The notes under the pieces: generated by a model
Told to the model about the DNA's origin: nothing
Database searches by the model: none
Seen by the model: only the letters and a program-made list of their open reading frames with translations
Source: Mesorhizobium silamurunense
GTDB lineage: Bacteria; Pseudomonadota; Alphaproteobacteria; Rhizobiales; Rhizobiaceae
Direction of reading: 5' to 3'
Assembly: GCF_014843825.1 (NCBI RefSeq)
Contig: NZ_JHQR01000090.1
Location: 1 to 54,365 of the forward strand
Length of the DNA: 54,365 nt
Shown: positions 7,296-16,670 of the stretch, piece after piece
How positions within the stretch are numbered: the stretch's first letter is position 1
Layout: each line of letters begins with the position of its first letter
Translations under genes and position numbers: made by a program

Positions 7296-9523
7296 ATGGC
7301 CAGATCCATGAAACGCGGGAACCAGCCCTCATGGGCTGCCGTCAATTCACTGACCGCTATGGCCCTCGTCTCGCCGAGTTTCAATTCACGACCGCCGGTC
7401 GTGCCGATCCACGGCGCGAAGATGCCGAGCTTGCCCTGCTCCTCGCGGATCTTGTCCCATTCGCCGCTTTGCGGGTCGACCGACAGCGTCACGAGATAAC
7501 GGCCCTGGTCCTCGCCGAACCAGACCGGGATCGGATCTGTGCCGGTAAGACCCGGAATGGTGGCGCCGATGCCGGAGGCCATCGCCATTTCGGCCAGCGC
7601 CACGGCAAGGCCGCCGTCCGAGACGTCATGCGCGGCAGTCACGATGCCGGAAGCGATCAGCGCGCGCACATGGTCGCCGACGCGCTTTTCATGTTCGAGG
7701 TCGACAGGCGGCGGCGGGCCGTCGGCGCGGCCGTGGATATCGCGCATATAGACGGACTGGCCGAGATGGCTGCCCCAGCTTGGCGGTGCGCCGACCAGCA
7801 CGATCATCTGGCCCTCGGCGGCAAAGCCGATACGGGCCATCTTCGACCAGTCGGCGATCAGCCCGACGCCGCCGATGGTCGGCGTCGGCAGGATGCCGCG
7901 GCCGTTGGTTTCGTTGTAGAGCGAGACGTTGCCGGAGACGATCGGGAAGCCGAGCGCGCGGCAGGCATCGCCGATGCCCTTAATCGCCCCGACAAACTGG
8001 CCCATGATCTCCGCCCGTTCCGGATTGCCGAAATTGAGGTTGTCCGTGGCCGCAAGCGGCAAGGCACCGGTCGCGGTGAGATTGCGCCAGCATTCGGCCA
8101 CCGCCTGCTTGCCGCCCTCATAAGGATCGGCCTCGCAATAGCGCGGCGTGACGTCGGAGGAGAAAGCGAGCGCCTTGGTCGGATGGCCGTCGACCCGTAC
8201 CACGCCGGCGTCGCCGCCAGGAAGCTGCAGCGAATTACCCTGGATCAGCGTGTCGTACTGTTCCCAGACCCAGCGGCGCGAGGAGAGGTCCGGCCCGCCA
8301 AGCATCTTGAGCAGCGCGTCGGCGACATCGGCCTTAGGCGCGTCATTTGCGGCCAGCGGCGCCGGCTTCTTCGCTTCGACCCACGGGCGGTCATATTCCG
8401 GCGCCTGGTCTCCCAGTTCCTTGATCGGCAGGTTGGCGACCTCGTCGCCCTGGTGCAGCACGCGGAAGCGCAGGTCGTCAGTGGTCTTGCCGACGATGGC
8501 GAAGTCGAGGCCCCATTTGCGGAAGATCGCCTCGGCTTCCTCCTCCTTTTCGGGGCGCAGCACCATCAGCATGCGTTCCTGGCTCTCCGACAGCATCATC
8601 TCGTAGGCGCTCATGCGCTCCTCGCGCACCGGTACCTTGTCGAGATCAAGCTCGATGCCGAGATCGCCCTTTGCGCCCATCTCGACCGCCGAGCAGGTGA
8701 GGCCGGCGGCACCCATGTCCTGGATGGCGATGACCGCGCCCGAGGCCATCAGCTCGAGGCAGGCCTCCAGCAGGCATTTTTCGGTGAAGGGGTCGCCGAC
8801 CTGGACGGTCGGACGCTTCTCCTCGATCTTGTCGTCGAATTCGGCCGAGGCCATGGTGGCGCCGCCGACGCCGTCGCGTCCGGTCTTGGCGCCGAGATAG
8901 ACGACCGGCAGGCCGACGCCCTTGGCCTCTGACAGGAAGATAGCGTTGGTCTTGGCGAGACCGGCCGCGAACGCGTTGACAAGGATGTTGCCGTTGTAAC
9001 GCGGGTCGAAATTGACCTCGCCGCCAACGGTCGGCACGCCGAAGGAATTGCCGTAGCCGCCGATGCCTGAAACCACGCCGGCGACCAGATGCCGGGTCTT
9101 GGGATGGTCCGGCGCGCCGAAGCGCAGCGCGTTCATCGCCGCGACCGGCCGCGCGCCCATGGTGAAGACGTCGCGCAGGATGCCGCCGACGCCGGTCGCG
9201 GCTCCCTGATAGGGTTCGATGTAGGACGGGTGGTTGTGGCTCTCCATCTTAAAGACGACGCAGTCGCCGTCGCCGATGTCGACCACGCCGGCATTCTCGC
9301 CCGGTCCCTGGATGACCTGCGGGCCGCTGGTGGGCAGCGTGCGCAGCCATTTTTTTGAAGACTTGTAGGAGCAGTGCTCGTTCCACATCGCCGAGAAGAT
9401 GCCGAGTTCGGTGAAGCTCGGCTCGCGGCCGACCAGGTCGAGGATGCGCTGGTATTCGTCGGGCTTCAGCCCATGCGCGGCGACGAGTTCGGGGGTGATC
9501 GGCACGGAATTGGAAATGGTCAT
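7292..9523 (-). CDS. purL: phosphoribosylformylglycinamidine synthase subunit PurL
   Basis: This is the ATP-dependent FGAM synthase subunit for step 4 of de novo purine synthesis, which uses ammonia delivered by PurQ. The 743-residue length marks the small type that needs separate PurS and PurQ, both of which are encoded in this window. The conserved [17 protein letters not shown] segment lies near residue 45, with [10 protein letters not shown] and further AIRS-like ATP-binding motifs following. The start is the ATG at 9523 ([14 protein letters not shown]); the 26 extra upstream codons are unlikely. A 632-codon frame on the opposite strand is a composition artefact. Confidence 0.97.
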   Translation of the reverse strand: MTISNSVPITPELVAAHGLKPDEYQRILDLVGREPSFTELGIFSAMWNEHCSYKSSKKWLRTLPTSGPQVIQGPGENAGVVDIGDGDCVVFKMESHNHPSYIEPYQGAATGVGGILRDVFTMGARPVAAMNALRFGAPDHPKTRHLVAGVVSGIGGYGNSFGVPTVGGEVNFDPRYNGNILVNAFAAGLAKTNAIFLSEAKGVGLPVVYLGAKTGRDGVGGATMASAEFDDKIEEKRPTVQVGDPFTEKCLLEACLELMASGAVIAIQDMGAAGLTCSAVEMGAKGDLGIELDLDKVPVREERMSAYEMMLSESQERMLMVLRPEKEEEAEAIFRKWGLDFAIVGKTTDDLRFRVLHQGDEVANLPIKELGDQAPEYDRPWVEAKKPAPLAANDAPKADVADALLKMLGGPDLSSRRWVWEQYDTLIQGNSLQLPGGDAGVVRVDGHPTKALAFSSDVTPRYCEADPYEGGKQAVAECWRNLTATGALPLAATDNLNFGNPERAEIMGQFVGAIKGIGDACRALGFPIVSGNVSLYNETNGRGILPTPTIGGVGLIADWSKMARIGFAAEGQMIVLVGAPPSWGSHLGQSVYMRDIHGRADGPPPPVDLEHEKRVGDHVRALIASGIVTAAHDVSDGGLAVALAEMAMASGIGATIPGLTGTDPIPVWFGEDQGRYLVTLSVDPQSGEWDKIREEQGKLGIFAPWIGTTGGRELKLGETRAIAVSELTAAHEGWFPRFMDLAI

Positions 9524-9667
9524 GAGCGGCGATTTGTATCCGTGGGAGAGGGTGATTTTCGAGTCTCCTCTTATCGCAAGCTTTCGCGCGATACACCCCA
9601 CCGGATGACGAAAAACGCCGGAAAACTGCCGTGCCGGCGCCTGCTCAGCCGGCAGCGCGCCGGGCGG

Positions 9668-11077
9668 TCAGGAAAAACTGTCGTAGCCGGCGCGGCCTTC
9701 GTCGAGCAGGCGGCGGATGACCGCGACGCCACCGGCGACATCCTTGCTCTGCCGGGGTTGCGAGACACCGAAGCGGACGCTGTGGAAGACCTGCTCGGAA
9801 CGACCGGCCTTGAACTCGTCCTCGTCGTCGATGAGCACGCCTTGCGCCAGGCAGGCATTCTTGAACGTGCCCGACAGCCAGGGATCCGGCAAGGTGAGCC
9901 AGACGAAGGGCACATTGTCACATGCCTTGAAGTCGAAGCCCGCCAACGTCTCGCGCACGGCATGGAGACGCGTCTGGATCTCGGCAATGCAGCGCTTGCG
10001 GATCTCGCCGGCCTGGCCCGACATCACCAGCCTCGTTCCGACCTCCGCCAGCAGGAAGGGCAGGCCGCCTGTCATCATCTTGTGCGCGACGCGGATGCGG
10101 TGGCGGTAGGCAGGCGGGCAGGACAGCCAGCCGCCGCGCACACCGGCCGCGACCGATTTCGACAGGCCGCCGGCGACGATCGTGCGTTCGGGGGCATATT
10201 CGGCAAGCAGCGGCGTCGGATCGTCGGTCAACTCGCCATAGAGGTCGTCCTCGATCAGCGTGACATTGTATTCACGCGCGATGCGCGCGATCGCCTGGCG
10301 CCGCTCCGCCGAGAGCGTCACCAAGGTCGGGTTTTTCGCTGTCGGCATCACGAACATCATCTTCGGGTGTTTCTGCGCGCAGACGCGCTCGAAATCGTCG
10401 GGGTCGAGACCTTCATCGTCCGCCGAGACGAGCGCCGTGCGGCGTCCGATCAGGCCGGCGCTGCGCGAGATCTGCGAATAGGTGAGATGCTCGAAGACGA
10501 TCGTGTCGCCTGGCGTGGTGAGCGCGGCGATCGCCGCCATCACGGCGGCATGGGTGCCAAGCGTCGGCACGATTGAATCGGGCGAGGGCCGGAAGGAATT
10601 GCGCGACAGCCAGCGGCTGCCGGCCTCGTACCAGCGTTCGGGAAAATCGCGCGTGTAACTTGAAATGTCGTGCGGATGCTCCTGCGCCGTCCGCGCCAGC
10701 AGCTCGGCGATGGTTGCGCCCTGGCCGACATCGGGCGCGGCGGTGCTGTCGAAGCGCAGCTTGCCCGCCGGGGCATCGATGAGGCGGGTGCCTAGCGCGG
10801 CGGGCTCCAGCTCGGGCTTTGGGTTCTCGGCATGCTGCGCGAGCACATAGGTGCCGCGCCCGACCTCGCCGCTCACCAACCCGCGCTCGCGCAGCAGCTG
10901 ATACGCCCTACCGACCGTGCCGACAGTCGTGCCGATGTCATAGGCGAGGTCGCGCTGCGGCGGCAGTTTTGCACCGGCATCGATGACGCCCTTGTCGATA
11001 TCTGACTCAATGCTGTCAGCAAGACGCTGATACAGGGGGCCAGAGCCAGAGGAGAGATCGGGGAGCCAATTTGTCAT
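9668..11077 (-). CDS. MocR-type GntR/aminotransferase fusion regulator
   Basis: A 469-residue protein with an N-terminal GntR winged helix (about residues 12-80: LYQRLADSIE, LPPQRDLAYDIGTTVGTVGRAYQLL) fused to a fold-type I aminotransferase domain. The PLP lysine is in GGLSKSVAAGVRGGW, and a PTAKNPTLVTLS segment matches the PLP-phosphate region. MocR proteins are PLP-sensing transcription regulators. The target is probably the divergent DUF1127 gene at 11172, whose start is only 95 bp away. Its start codon sits inside the palindrome TTGTCATGGTGACAA, which suggests autoregulation. The regulated pathway cannot be named. Confidence 0.93.
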   Translation of the reverse strand: MTNWLPDLSSGSGPLYQRLADSIESDIDKGVIDAGAKLPPQRDLAYDIGTTVGTVGRAYQLLRERGLVSGEVGRGTYVLAQHAENPKPELEPAALGTRLIDAPAGKLRFDSTAAPDVGQGATIAELLARTAQEHPHDISSYTRDFPERWYEAGSRWLSRNSFRPSPDSIVPTLGTHAAVMAAIAALTTPGDTIVFEHLTYSQISRSAGLIGRRTALVSADDEGLDPDDFERVCAQKHPKMMFVMPTAKNPTLVTLSAERRQAIARIAREYNVTLIEDDLYGELTDDPTPLLAEYAPERTIVAGGLSKSVAAGVRGGWLSCPPAYRHRIRVAHKMMTGGLPFLLAEVGTRLVMSGQAGEIRKRCIAEIQTRLHAVRETLAGFDFKACDNVPFVWLTLPDPWLSGTFKNACLAQGVLIDDEDEFKAGRSEQVFHSVRFGVSQPRQSKDVAGGVAVIRRLLDEGRAGYDSFS

Positions 11078-11085
11078 GGTGACAA
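11071..11085. promoter_or_regulatory. palindrome over the mocR start, candidate operator
   Basis: TTGTCA and TGACAA are perfect arms around TGG, centred on the start codon of the MocR gene. Within the next 140 bp TACAATT or its complement AATTGTA recurs three times (near 11149, 11177 and 11211). The last two are inside the first codons of the DUF1127 gene. This cluster is where a divergently acting MocR protein would be expected to bind, but no site is proven. Confidence 0.4.
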
Positions 11086-11171
11086 TTTTCTATATTGCAC
11101 CGCGCGATGAGTCAATCGATATGAGATCACGGGTGGCACGGGTACAATTCATCAGTCTGGCAGAACGAGAT

Positions 11172-11414
11172 ATGAATACAATTGATGCATTCCATCGCAA
11201 TGGCGCTGAATTGTATGGCCATTCATCGGTTTGGCGCGGCTTCGTCGGCCGGCTGGCGCTTGTGCTTCGTTCCATCGCAAGGCAGATCGGGCGGATGCTG
11301 GAGCGCCGTCGCGGGCGCCTTGCTCTGCTGGAGATGACCGACGAGCAACTCAAGGATATCGGCATCTCGCGCTGCGACGCCCATCGCGAAGGCATCAGGC
11401 CGTTCTGGGACTAA
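11172..11414 (+). CDS. DUF1127 domain protein
   Basis: An 80-residue protein whose C-terminal half carries the DUF1127 pattern LLEMTDEQLKDIGISRCDA, after a basic region of Arg-rich helix (RQIGRMLERRRGR). Small DUF1127 proteins in Rhizobiales and relatives have been linked to RNA binding and to phosphate and carbon metabolism; the exact role here is unknown. The ATG at 11172 is chosen because it yields a normal N-terminus; the upstream frame from 11076 covers the regulatory region. It is divergent from the MocR gene, a pairing often seen for MocR regulators and their targets. Confidence 0.85.
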   Translation: MNTIDAFHRNGAELYGHSSVWRGFVGRLALVLRSIARQIGRMLERRRGRLALLEMTDEQLKDIGISRCDAHREGIRPFWD

Positions 11415-11438
11415 TCGCTCCCGGACGCGGGCTGCGGA

Positions 11439-12068
11439 TCAATTCCGCAGACGGGCGACGCCGTGATCGGCAAACACGGCGAGCACGCATAGGCCGAGAA
11501 ACAGCGCAGTCGTGGCCAGCGCCGAAATGGCGACGCTGGCCGCGCCGTTCTTCCCCACGTCGAGGAACGGGTAGGGCACCTCGCCGGCGAATGGGGAGCG
11601 TATCAGCGCACAGGCGAGATAGGCGATCGGATAGATCATCCACCAGGAGATGTCGCGCCAGCGCGTTTTCCCATCGGTGCCTGCGATCAGCCACCACAGC
11701 ACGAAGATCAGCGGCGTCACATAGTGGAGCAGGATATCGCACAGCAGGAACAGGCCTTCTGGCGCCCAAAGGCGCGCCAGCACGGTCGAATAGACGATGA
11801 AGACCAGAGTTATGGCGACCGCGACGCCGGCGCGCATGCGCCGCCCGGCGAAGGCCGGGAACCAGGCATAGCCGGTTGGTGACAGCAGCGAAGCATGCAC
11901 CAGCACTGCCGCGATGTTGGTCAGGATGGTGAAGAAGCTAAAATAGAAGACGATCGAGCCGAGCAGGCTACGGCCTGCCGCCATCGACGCCGGAACGGTG
12001 ATCGCAAACTGCAGGACGAGCGCGATGAGCCCGATAACCAGTCCTGCGATCTGCAGGAACCGGCTCAT
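11439..12068 (-). CDS. Pr6Pr family membrane protein
   Basis: A 209-residue integral membrane protein with six predicted helices. It matches the bacterial Pr6Pr group (related to FAR-17a/AIG1-like proteins): an N-terminal helix LVIGLIALVLQFAI, the FSFFTILTNIAAVLVH segment, and HYVTPLIFVLWWL with conserved His and Trp. Its biochemical function is unknown; eukaryotic AIG1/ADTRP relatives are membrane hydrolases of fatty-acid esters of hydroxy fatty acids, which would be a distant guess here. It follows the lipoprotein gene by 7 nt and is convergent with the DUF1127 gene. A 7-bp hairpin (11432-11450) overlaps its stop. Confidence 0.85.
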   Translation of the reverse strand: MSRFLQIAGLVIGLIALVLQFAITVPASMAAGRSLLGSIVFYFSFFTILTNIAAVLVHASLLSPTGYAWFPAFAGRRMRAGVAVAITLVFIVYSTVLARLWAPEGLFLLCDILLHYVTPLIFVLWWLIAGTDGKTRWRDISWWMIYPIAYLACALIRSPFAGEVPYPFLDVGKNGAASVAISALATTALFLGLCVLAVFADHGVARLRN

Positions 12069-12075
12069 GGCAGGC

Positions 12076-12486
12076 TCACGCGGCAGCGGCGCAGGACGGG
12101 TTGCCGGCCTGCCAGCGGGCGATGTCGGAGCCGATGCGCGCGCCGAGCGGCTCGGCCATCAGCGGCCCGAACACGTCCACCTTGCTGGAATTGCCCTGCG
12201 CCTGCACGACAAGCAGCGGCTTGCCGCCATAGTGCTTGGCCGGAACCAGCAGGAAACGCGGCGTGCCGCTGTAGGAGTTGAGCTCGTTGGCCATCTGGTA
12301 GGCCTTGAAGGCCGGGTCCTTGCTGGCGATCCAGCATTTATGCGCCGCGATCGCGACCTGCTCCATGGCGAGCAGCGAGGCGCTCTTGCCCGACGGCGCC
12401 GGTGTGGTCTTCGAGCCGGACTGGCAGGATGTTAGAGCAACCCCGGCGGCAGCCACGAGAGCAAGGCGAGTAATCGTCATTCTCAT
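12076..12486 (-). CDS. hypothetical lipoprotein
   Basis: A 136-residue protein with a lipoprotein signal peptide: a basic N-terminus, hydrophobic LALVAAAGVA, and lipobox LTSC with the acylated Cys near residue 21. The mature part begins with a Ser/Thr/Pro linker and has two further cysteines (HKCWIAS and the C-terminal PSCAAAA) that could form a disulfide. No family is recognised. It lies 42 nt downstream of purQ and 7 nt upstream of the Pr6Pr gene on the same strand, so it may ride on the purine operon transcript, with no evident functional tie. Confidence 0.75.
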   Translation of the reverse strand: MRMTITRLALVAAAGVALTSCQSGSKTTPAPSGKSASLLAMEQVAIAAHKCWIASKDPAFKAYQMANELNSYSGTPRFLLVPAKHYGGKPLLVVQAQGNSSKVDVFGPLMAEPLGARIGSDIARWQAGNPSCAAAA

Positions 12487-12528
12487 ACAGTCCGCCCCGC
12501 GCTTTGAAAGGAAATGTCTAAAAAGGGA

Positions 12529-13197
12529 TCAAGCGGCGATGCCAAGCGCGCCTTCGAACAGCGCCCGGCCGTCGCTGCCGCCGTGTGCTGCCTCGATCAG
12601 GTTCTCCGGATGCGGCATCAGGCCGAGCACATTGCCCTTCTCGCTGACGATGCCAGCGATGTCGTTGATCGAGCCGTTGGGATTGGTGCCTTCGGCATAG
12701 CGGAACACCACCTGGCCTTCGCCTTCGAGGCGGGCAAGGGTTTCGGCGTCGGCGAAATAATTGCCGTCATGGTGCGCGACCGGCGAGCGGATGATCTGTC
12801 CAGGCTGGTAGCGGCGGGTGAACATGGTGTTGGCGTTGGCGATCTCGAGCTTCACCTGCCGGCAGACGAACTTCAGCGAGGCGTTGCGCATCAGGGCACC
12901 CGGCAGCAGCCCCGCCTCGACCAGGATCTGGAAGCCGTTGCAGACGCCGATGACCATGACGCCCTTGGCGGCCTTTTCCGCCACCGCCCGCATCACCGGC
13001 ATGCGTGCGGCGATCGCGCCGCAGCGCAGATAGTCGCCGAAGGAGAAGCCACCGGGAATGGCGATCAGGTCGACGTCGGGGATTTCAGTGTCCGTCTGCC
13101 AGACGGTCGCCGGCGCCTGACCGGAGATCTTGGTCAGCGCCGCGATCATGTCACGGTCGCGGTTGAGGCCAGGCAGGAGGACGACGGCTGATTTCAT
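12529..13197 (-). CDS. purQ: phosphoribosylformylglycinamidine synthase subunit PurQ
   Basis: This is the glutaminase subunit of FGAM synthase; it releases ammonia for PurL. The 222-residue class I amidotransferase has the nucleophile Cys in GVCNGFQ (near residue 85), an oxyanion-loop [16 protein letters not shown] segment and the catalytic His/Glu pair in MPHPENL near the C-terminus. The start overlaps the stop of the preceding 84-codon gene (ATGA at 13197-13194). It is in the order purC-purS-(84 aa)-purQ on the minus strand, about 3 kb upstream (in the direction of transcription) of purL. Confidence 0.97.
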   Translation of the reverse strand: MKSAVVLLPGLNRDRDMIAALTKISGQAPATVWQTDTEIPDVDLIAIPGGFSFGDYLRCGAIAARMPVMRAVAEKAAKGVMVIGVCNGFQILVEAGLLPGALMRNASLKFVCRQVKLEIANANTMFTRRYQPGQIIRSPVAHHDGNYFADAETLARLEGEGQVVFRYAEGTNPNGSINDIAGIVSEKGNVLGLMPHPENLIEAAHGGSDGRALFEGALGIAA

Positions 13198-13448
13198 TTC
13201 GGTTCGAAAGGCCTCTGGTTTTCGGCGAGCTCTCGCAGGTCTGGCCGGCGCTCGATACGTTCGAGGCGATCGTCTTGACGGGCGAGAATTCCGTAGATGT
13301 TGTGAATATCACTTTGAGTTGCCGCCATGTGGCCCCGAAGCACGTTCATCTCTCGCTTCTGCTCAGAAAAGTCCTGGCGAAGTTCCGCAGGCTCGTGGTG
13401 TACACGCTTCAGACGCTCGTACATCAAGTCGCTTGTGGCTTCAGGCAC
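13194..13448 (-). CDS. small coiled-coil protein between purS and purQ
   Basis: An 84-residue, highly charged protein with heptad-like spacing over nearly its full length: [20 protein letters not shown], then [22 protein letters not shown]. It should form a helical coiled coil. No catalytic motif or named domain is recognised. It begins 18 nt after purS and overlaps purQ by 4 nt, so it is translated from the purine operon and coupled to PurQ synthesis. Short helical proteins of this sort are common in rhizobia, so its placement may be accidental, but a scaffold role for PurS/PurQ/PurL is conceivable. Confidence 0.75.
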   Translation of the reverse strand: MPEATSDLMYERLKRVHHEPAELRQDFSEQKREMNVLRGHMAATQSDIHNIYGILARQDDRLERIERRPDLRELAENQRPFEPK

Positions 13449-13466
13449 AATGCCTCCGGCGCAACC

Positions 13467-13706
13467 TCAGGTTATGGCCACACTATAGTTCTCAATCACC
13501 GTGTTCGCCAGAAGCTTGTCGCACATGGCCTTGAGGTCGGCTTCAGCCCTGGCCTTGTCGGTGCCGGTGAGCTCGATGTCAAACACCTTGCCCTGGCGCA
13601 CCTGGCCGACGCCGTCGAAGCCCAGCCCCGAGAGCGCATGCTCGATCGCCTTGCCCTGCGGGTCGAGAACGCCGTTCTTGAGGGTCACGGTGATGCGGGC
13701 TTTCAT
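13467..13706 (-). CDS. purS: phosphoribosylformylglycinamidine synthase subunit PurS
   Basis: This is the small subunit that bridges PurL and PurQ in the bacterial FGAM synthase complex. The 79-residue protein has the family core: KARITVTLKNGVLDPQGKAI at the N-terminus, LGFDGVGQVRQGKVFDIEL in the middle, and a C-terminal strand ENYSVAI. Its presence agrees with the small-type PurL in the same cluster. It lies 60 nt downstream of purC and 18 nt upstream of the coiled-coil gene. Confidence 0.96.
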   Translation of the reverse strand: MKARITVTLKNGVLDPQGKAIEHALSGLGFDGVGQVRQGKVFDIELTGTDKARAEADLKAMCDKLLANTVIENYSVAIT

Positions 13707-13766
13707 CGGTACTCCTGAATGATCGGTCTTGCGGCGGACCTGCCGTTGAAGGCAAGCCGCTGGCAG

Positions 13767-14561
13767 TCAGTGCTTCATGCCCTTGGGCGGCTCGGAAGAG
13801 GCGACGAGCACCGGGCCTGTCGGGCGCGGCGGCTCGTTCTCGTTCATGATGCCGAGACGGCGGGCGACTTCCTGATAAGCCTCGACCAGCCCGCCCATGT
13901 CGCGGCGGAAGCGGTCCTTGTCGAGCTTGTCCTGGGTCGCCACGTCCCACAGGCGGCAGGAATCCGGCGAGATCTCGTCGGCGACGACAATGCGCATCAT
14001 ATCGCCCTCGAACAGGCGGCCGCATTCGATCTTGAAGTCGACGAGCTGGATGCCGACGCCGAGGAACAGACCGGAGAGGAAGTCGTTGACGCGAATGGCC
14101 AGAGCCATGATGTCGTCGATTTCCTGCGGGCTTGCCCAGCCGAAGGCGGTGATGTGCTCTTCCGACACCATCGGATCGTCCAGCGCATCGGCCTTGTAGT
14201 AGAATTCGATGATCGAGCGCGGCAGCACCGTGCCTTCCTCGATGCCGAGGCGCTTTGCCAGCGAGCCGGCGGCGACGTTGCGCACGACCACTTCGAGCGG
14301 GATGATCTCGACTTCCTTGATCAGCTGCTCGCGCATGTTGAGCCGGCGGATGAAATGGGTCGGGATGCCCATGCGATTGAGGTGGTTGAAGATGTGCTCG
14401 GAAATGCGGTTGTTGAGCACGCCTTTGCCGTCGACCACCTCGTGTTTCTTCTTGTTGAAGGCGGTGGCGTCATCCTTGAAGAACTGGATCAGCGTTCCCG
14501 GCTCAGGTCCTTCATAGAGGATCTTGGCCTTGCCTTCGTAAATGCGGCGGCGATTTTTCAT
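13767..14561 (-). CDS. purC: SAICAR synthetase PurC
   Basis: This enzyme catalyses ATP-dependent condensation of CAIR with aspartate, step 8 of purine synthesis. The 264-residue protein begins with the [20 protein letters not shown] nucleotide-binding region. It contains [16 protein letters not shown] and the substrate-binding [10 protein letters not shown] and [14 protein letters not shown] motifs. It is the first gene of the purC-purS-(84 aa)-purQ run. The C-terminal Pro-rich tail of about 25 residues ([11 protein letters not shown]...) extends beyond the usual fold. Confidence 0.97.
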   Translation of the reverse strand: MKNRRRIYEGKAKILYEGPEPGTLIQFFKDDATAFNKKKHEVVDGKGVLNNRISEHIFNHLNRMGIPTHFIRRLNMREQLIKEVEIIPLEVVVRNVAAGSLAKRLGIEEGTVLPRSIIEFYYKADALDDPMVSEEHITAFGWASPQEIDDIMALAIRVNDFLSGLFLGVGIQLVDFKIECGRLFEGDMMRIVVADEISPDSCRLWDVATQDKLDKDRFRRDMGGLVEAYQEVARRLGIMNENEPPRPTGPVLVASSEPPKGMKH

Positions 14562-14837
14562 CTGATTTTTTCTCTGGATTGGCGGGCAGGCGGCAAGCGA
14601 CCAGTTCCTGTCCGTCTGCCTAAATTAGTTGCGGCGACGGTAGCGTTCAATGCCGGTGTCTATAGCAATCGTAATGTTTGCTCAATCGGCAAATCCTGCC
14701 GATCAACCGGTTTCGAGACCGAAATGCCGCAGCGCAGCATGCGACGTAGCATATTGACCGGCCCGCGGCCTTTTGGTTTGTGCTGGGTAAGCACACATAT
14801 TCATCGCCAAGCGAATCGATTTGACCGGAGGGACGTC

Positions 14838-15158
14838 ATGAGCAGCATGAAAGACCGCGAAGAGGGCTTCGAGCGCAAATTCGTTTTCGACGAGGAGCTC
14901 CGCTTCAAGGCCTCGGCGCGCCGCAACAGGGCGCTCGGCCTCTGGGCCGCCGAAAAGCTCGGCAAAACCGGCGCCGACGCGGAGGTCTATGCCAAGGAGG
15001 TGGTAGTCTCCGACATCGAGGAAGCCGGCGATCACGACGTCTTCCGCAAGATCCGCAAGGATTTCGACGCCGCAGGCGTCAACCAGTCGGACCATCAGAT
15101 CCGCCGCACCATGGAAGAGTTGATGGCGCAGGCGATCGAGCAGATCAAGAACACGTAA
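14838..15158 (+). CDS. DUF1476 protein, F1-ATPase inhibitor zeta subunit
   Basis: A 106-residue protein of the DUF1476 family. It begins with DREEGFERKFVFDEELRFK and has the alpha-helical RRNRALGLWAAEKLGKTG core. In Paracoccus denitrificans this protein is the zeta subunit, whose N-terminal inhibitory region enters the F1 motor and blocks ATP hydrolysis. In other Alphaproteobacteria its inhibitory strength varies. The ATG at 14838 follows a GGAGGGAC ribosome-binding site. A longer frame beginning at 13719 merely crosses purC antisense. The 276-nt divergent gap to purC holds the promoters of both; I could not pick a convincing -35/-10 pair. Confidence 0.92.
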   Translation: MSSMKDREEGFERKFVFDEELRFKASARRNRALGLWAAEKLGKTGADAEVYAKEVVVSDIEEAGDHDVFRKIRKDFDAAGVNQSDHQIRRTMEELMAQAIEQIKNT

Positions 15159-15176
15159 TCGTCACTGGACCAATCG

Positions 15177-15204
15177 ACCGCCCGGCTGAGCCGGGCGGTT
15201 TTTC
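15177..15204 (+). terminator. intrinsic terminator after the zeta gene
   Basis: ACCGCCCGGC (15177-15186) and GCCGGGCGGT (15190-15199) form a perfect 10-bp stem with a TGA loop, followed by TTTTTCTTTG counting the last stem base. It is a strong terminator 18 nt after the stop codon. Confidence 0.93.
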
Positions 15205-15260
15205 TTTGCCTTGCCGCCGTTTCCGGCCGAAACTGCGGATCGTTAACAAGGAAAGTTCCG

Positions 15261-16034
15261 ATGTCGCTCAAGTCCCGCCTGGCTGCCGATGAAACGCTGT
15301 TCACCGCATGGTCCGGGGTGCCGGACGCGCTGACGGTCGAAATCATCGCCAAGCAGGGTTTTGATGCCGTCACCCTCGACATGCAGCATGGTGGCCACCA
15401 TGAGGACAGCGTGCTGCGCGGCCTGGTGCCGGTGCTTGCCGCCAACAAGCCGGCCCTGGTGCGCATCCCGGTCGGCCGCTTCGACATGGCGAGCCGGGCG
15501 CTCGATTTCGGCGCCGAGGCGGTGATTGCGCCGATGGTGAATTCGGTGGCGGATGCACGGCAGTTTGCCGCCGCGATGAAATATCCGCCGATGGGCGAGC
15601 GTTCCTGGGGCCCGACTTATGCCTTTCCGCGCCATGGCAAGGGCGACCATGCCGAGTGGCTGCGCGACTCGAACCAGCGCACCATGGCCTTTGCCATGGT
15701 CGAGACGCGGGCGGCGTTCGAGGCGCTCGACGGGATCCTCGAGACGCCCGGCATCGACGGCATCTTTGTCGGCCCGTCGGATTTCTCGATCGCCTGGTCG
15801 AACGGCAGCACCGTCAATTCGACGCTGGAAAGCATGATGGAGACGGTGGCCTCGATCGCCGAGCGGACGCGCAAGGCAGGCAAGCATGCCGCGATCTATG
15901 TCATCGAGCCGGCCGTTGCGGGGCGCGTGGTGTCGATGGGCTACCGGCTGCTCGCCATGGGCTCGGACCACACGCTGATCTCGCTCGGCGCCAAGACGCT
16001 TCTGAAGAGCATGCGGGATTCGATCGGCTCTTAG
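15261..16034 (+). CDS. HpcH/HpaI family aldolase
   Basis: A 257-residue class II (metal-dependent) aldolase of the HpcH/HpaI family. Members cleave 4-hydroxy-2-oxo acids to pyruvate (or a related oxo acid) plus an aldehyde. Visible motifs are LDMQHGGHH (active-site His), LVRIPVGRF with the pyruvate-binding Arg, metal-ligand Glu in MVETRAAFEAL, and GIFVGPSDFSI with the second metal-ligand Asp. The substrate is not evident, and no meta-cleavage pathway genes adjoin. It follows a terminator, so it has its own promoter, within 15205-15260. Confidence 0.92.
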   Translation: MSLKSRLAADETLFTAWSGVPDALTVEIIAKQGFDAVTLDMQHGGHHEDSVLRGLVPVLAANKPALVRIPVGRFDMASRALDFGAEAVIAPMVNSVADARQFAAAMKYPPMGERSWGPTYAFPRHGKGDHAEWLRDSNQRTMAFAMVETRAAFEALDGILETPGIDGIFVGPSDFSIAWSNGSTVNSTLESMMETVASIAERTRKAGKHAAIYVIEPAVAGRVVSMGYRLLAMGSDHTLISLGAKTLLKSMRDSIGS

Positions 16035-16112
16035 TCAGCCGCGCCGTATCACCCTGATTTTGCTCGTGATCTTTCTGGAAATCGCTCCCGATTTCCAGAG
16101 CCGGCAAGCAGT

Positions 16113-16670
16113 TCAGGGTTCCTTCAGTTCCGTCAGGAACTTGGCAAAGGTCATCGAGCCTTCCGGCCACGGGCCGAACCCGGCATCGGCATTGAGATGG
16201 CCGGCCTCGCCGGCATCGATGAAAAGCGATCCCCAGGCGGCGGCAATGTCCTCGGCGACCTCGAAGGCGCAGAAAGGATCGTTGCGGCTGGCGATCACGA
16301 TCGACGGGAAGGGCAGGGGCTCGCGCGAATAGGGCCCGAAGGTCATCAAATGCCTCGGCCTGATTTCCGGATTGGCGACATCCGGCGGCGCCACGAAAAA
16401 GGCGCCCGCGACCGGCTTCTGGAATTGCGGAATGGCCTGCACCGCCGCTGCCACACCCAGCGAATGGGCGACGATCACTACCGGCCGCTCGGCCTCGTTG
16501 ACGGCTTTCGCCACGCTTGCCGTCCAATCCTCGCGCACGGGCTTTGACCATTCGGTCTGCTCGACCCGGCGCGCCGTCGACAGCTTCGACTGCCAGCGGG
16601 TCTGCCAGTGCTCGGGGCCGGAATTGGTATAGCCCGGTATGATGAGGATATCTGCGTCCTTGACTTTCAT
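16113..16670 (-). CDS. RBBP9/YdeN family alpha/beta hydrolase
   Basis: A 185-residue small serine hydrolase. It opens with ILIIPGYTNSGPEHWQTRW, the hallmark of the RBBP9/YdeN group. It has the nucleophile in AHSLGVAA (near residue 70), a catalytic Asp in ASRNDPFC and His in AGHLNADAGFGPWPEG near the C-terminus. All three catalytic residues are present. The substrate is unknown; relatives are esterases or serine peptidases. It is convergent with the aldolase gene and divergent from the VOC pseudogene, with a gap of about 200 nt before the latter. Confidence 0.9.
   Translation of the reverse strand: MKVKDADILIIPGYTNSGPEHWQTRWQSKLSTARRVEQTEWSKPVREDWTASVAKAVNEAERPVVIVAHSLGVAAAVQAIPQFQKPVAGAFFVAPPDVANPEIRPRHLMTFGPYSREPLPFPSIVIASRNDPFCAFEVAEDIAAAWGSLFIDAGEAGHLNADAGFGPWPEGSMTFAKFLTELKEP

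Noticed and set aside
7034..8932. 632-codon open frame on the plus strand
   Set aside because: It lies antisense to purL, has the Arg/Asp/His/Ala-rich composition of a high-GC shadow and no recognisable domain.
13719..14837. Upstream extension of the DUF1476 gene
   Set aside because: It reads through purC in antisense; the ribosome-binding site and conserved N-terminus place the start at 14838.
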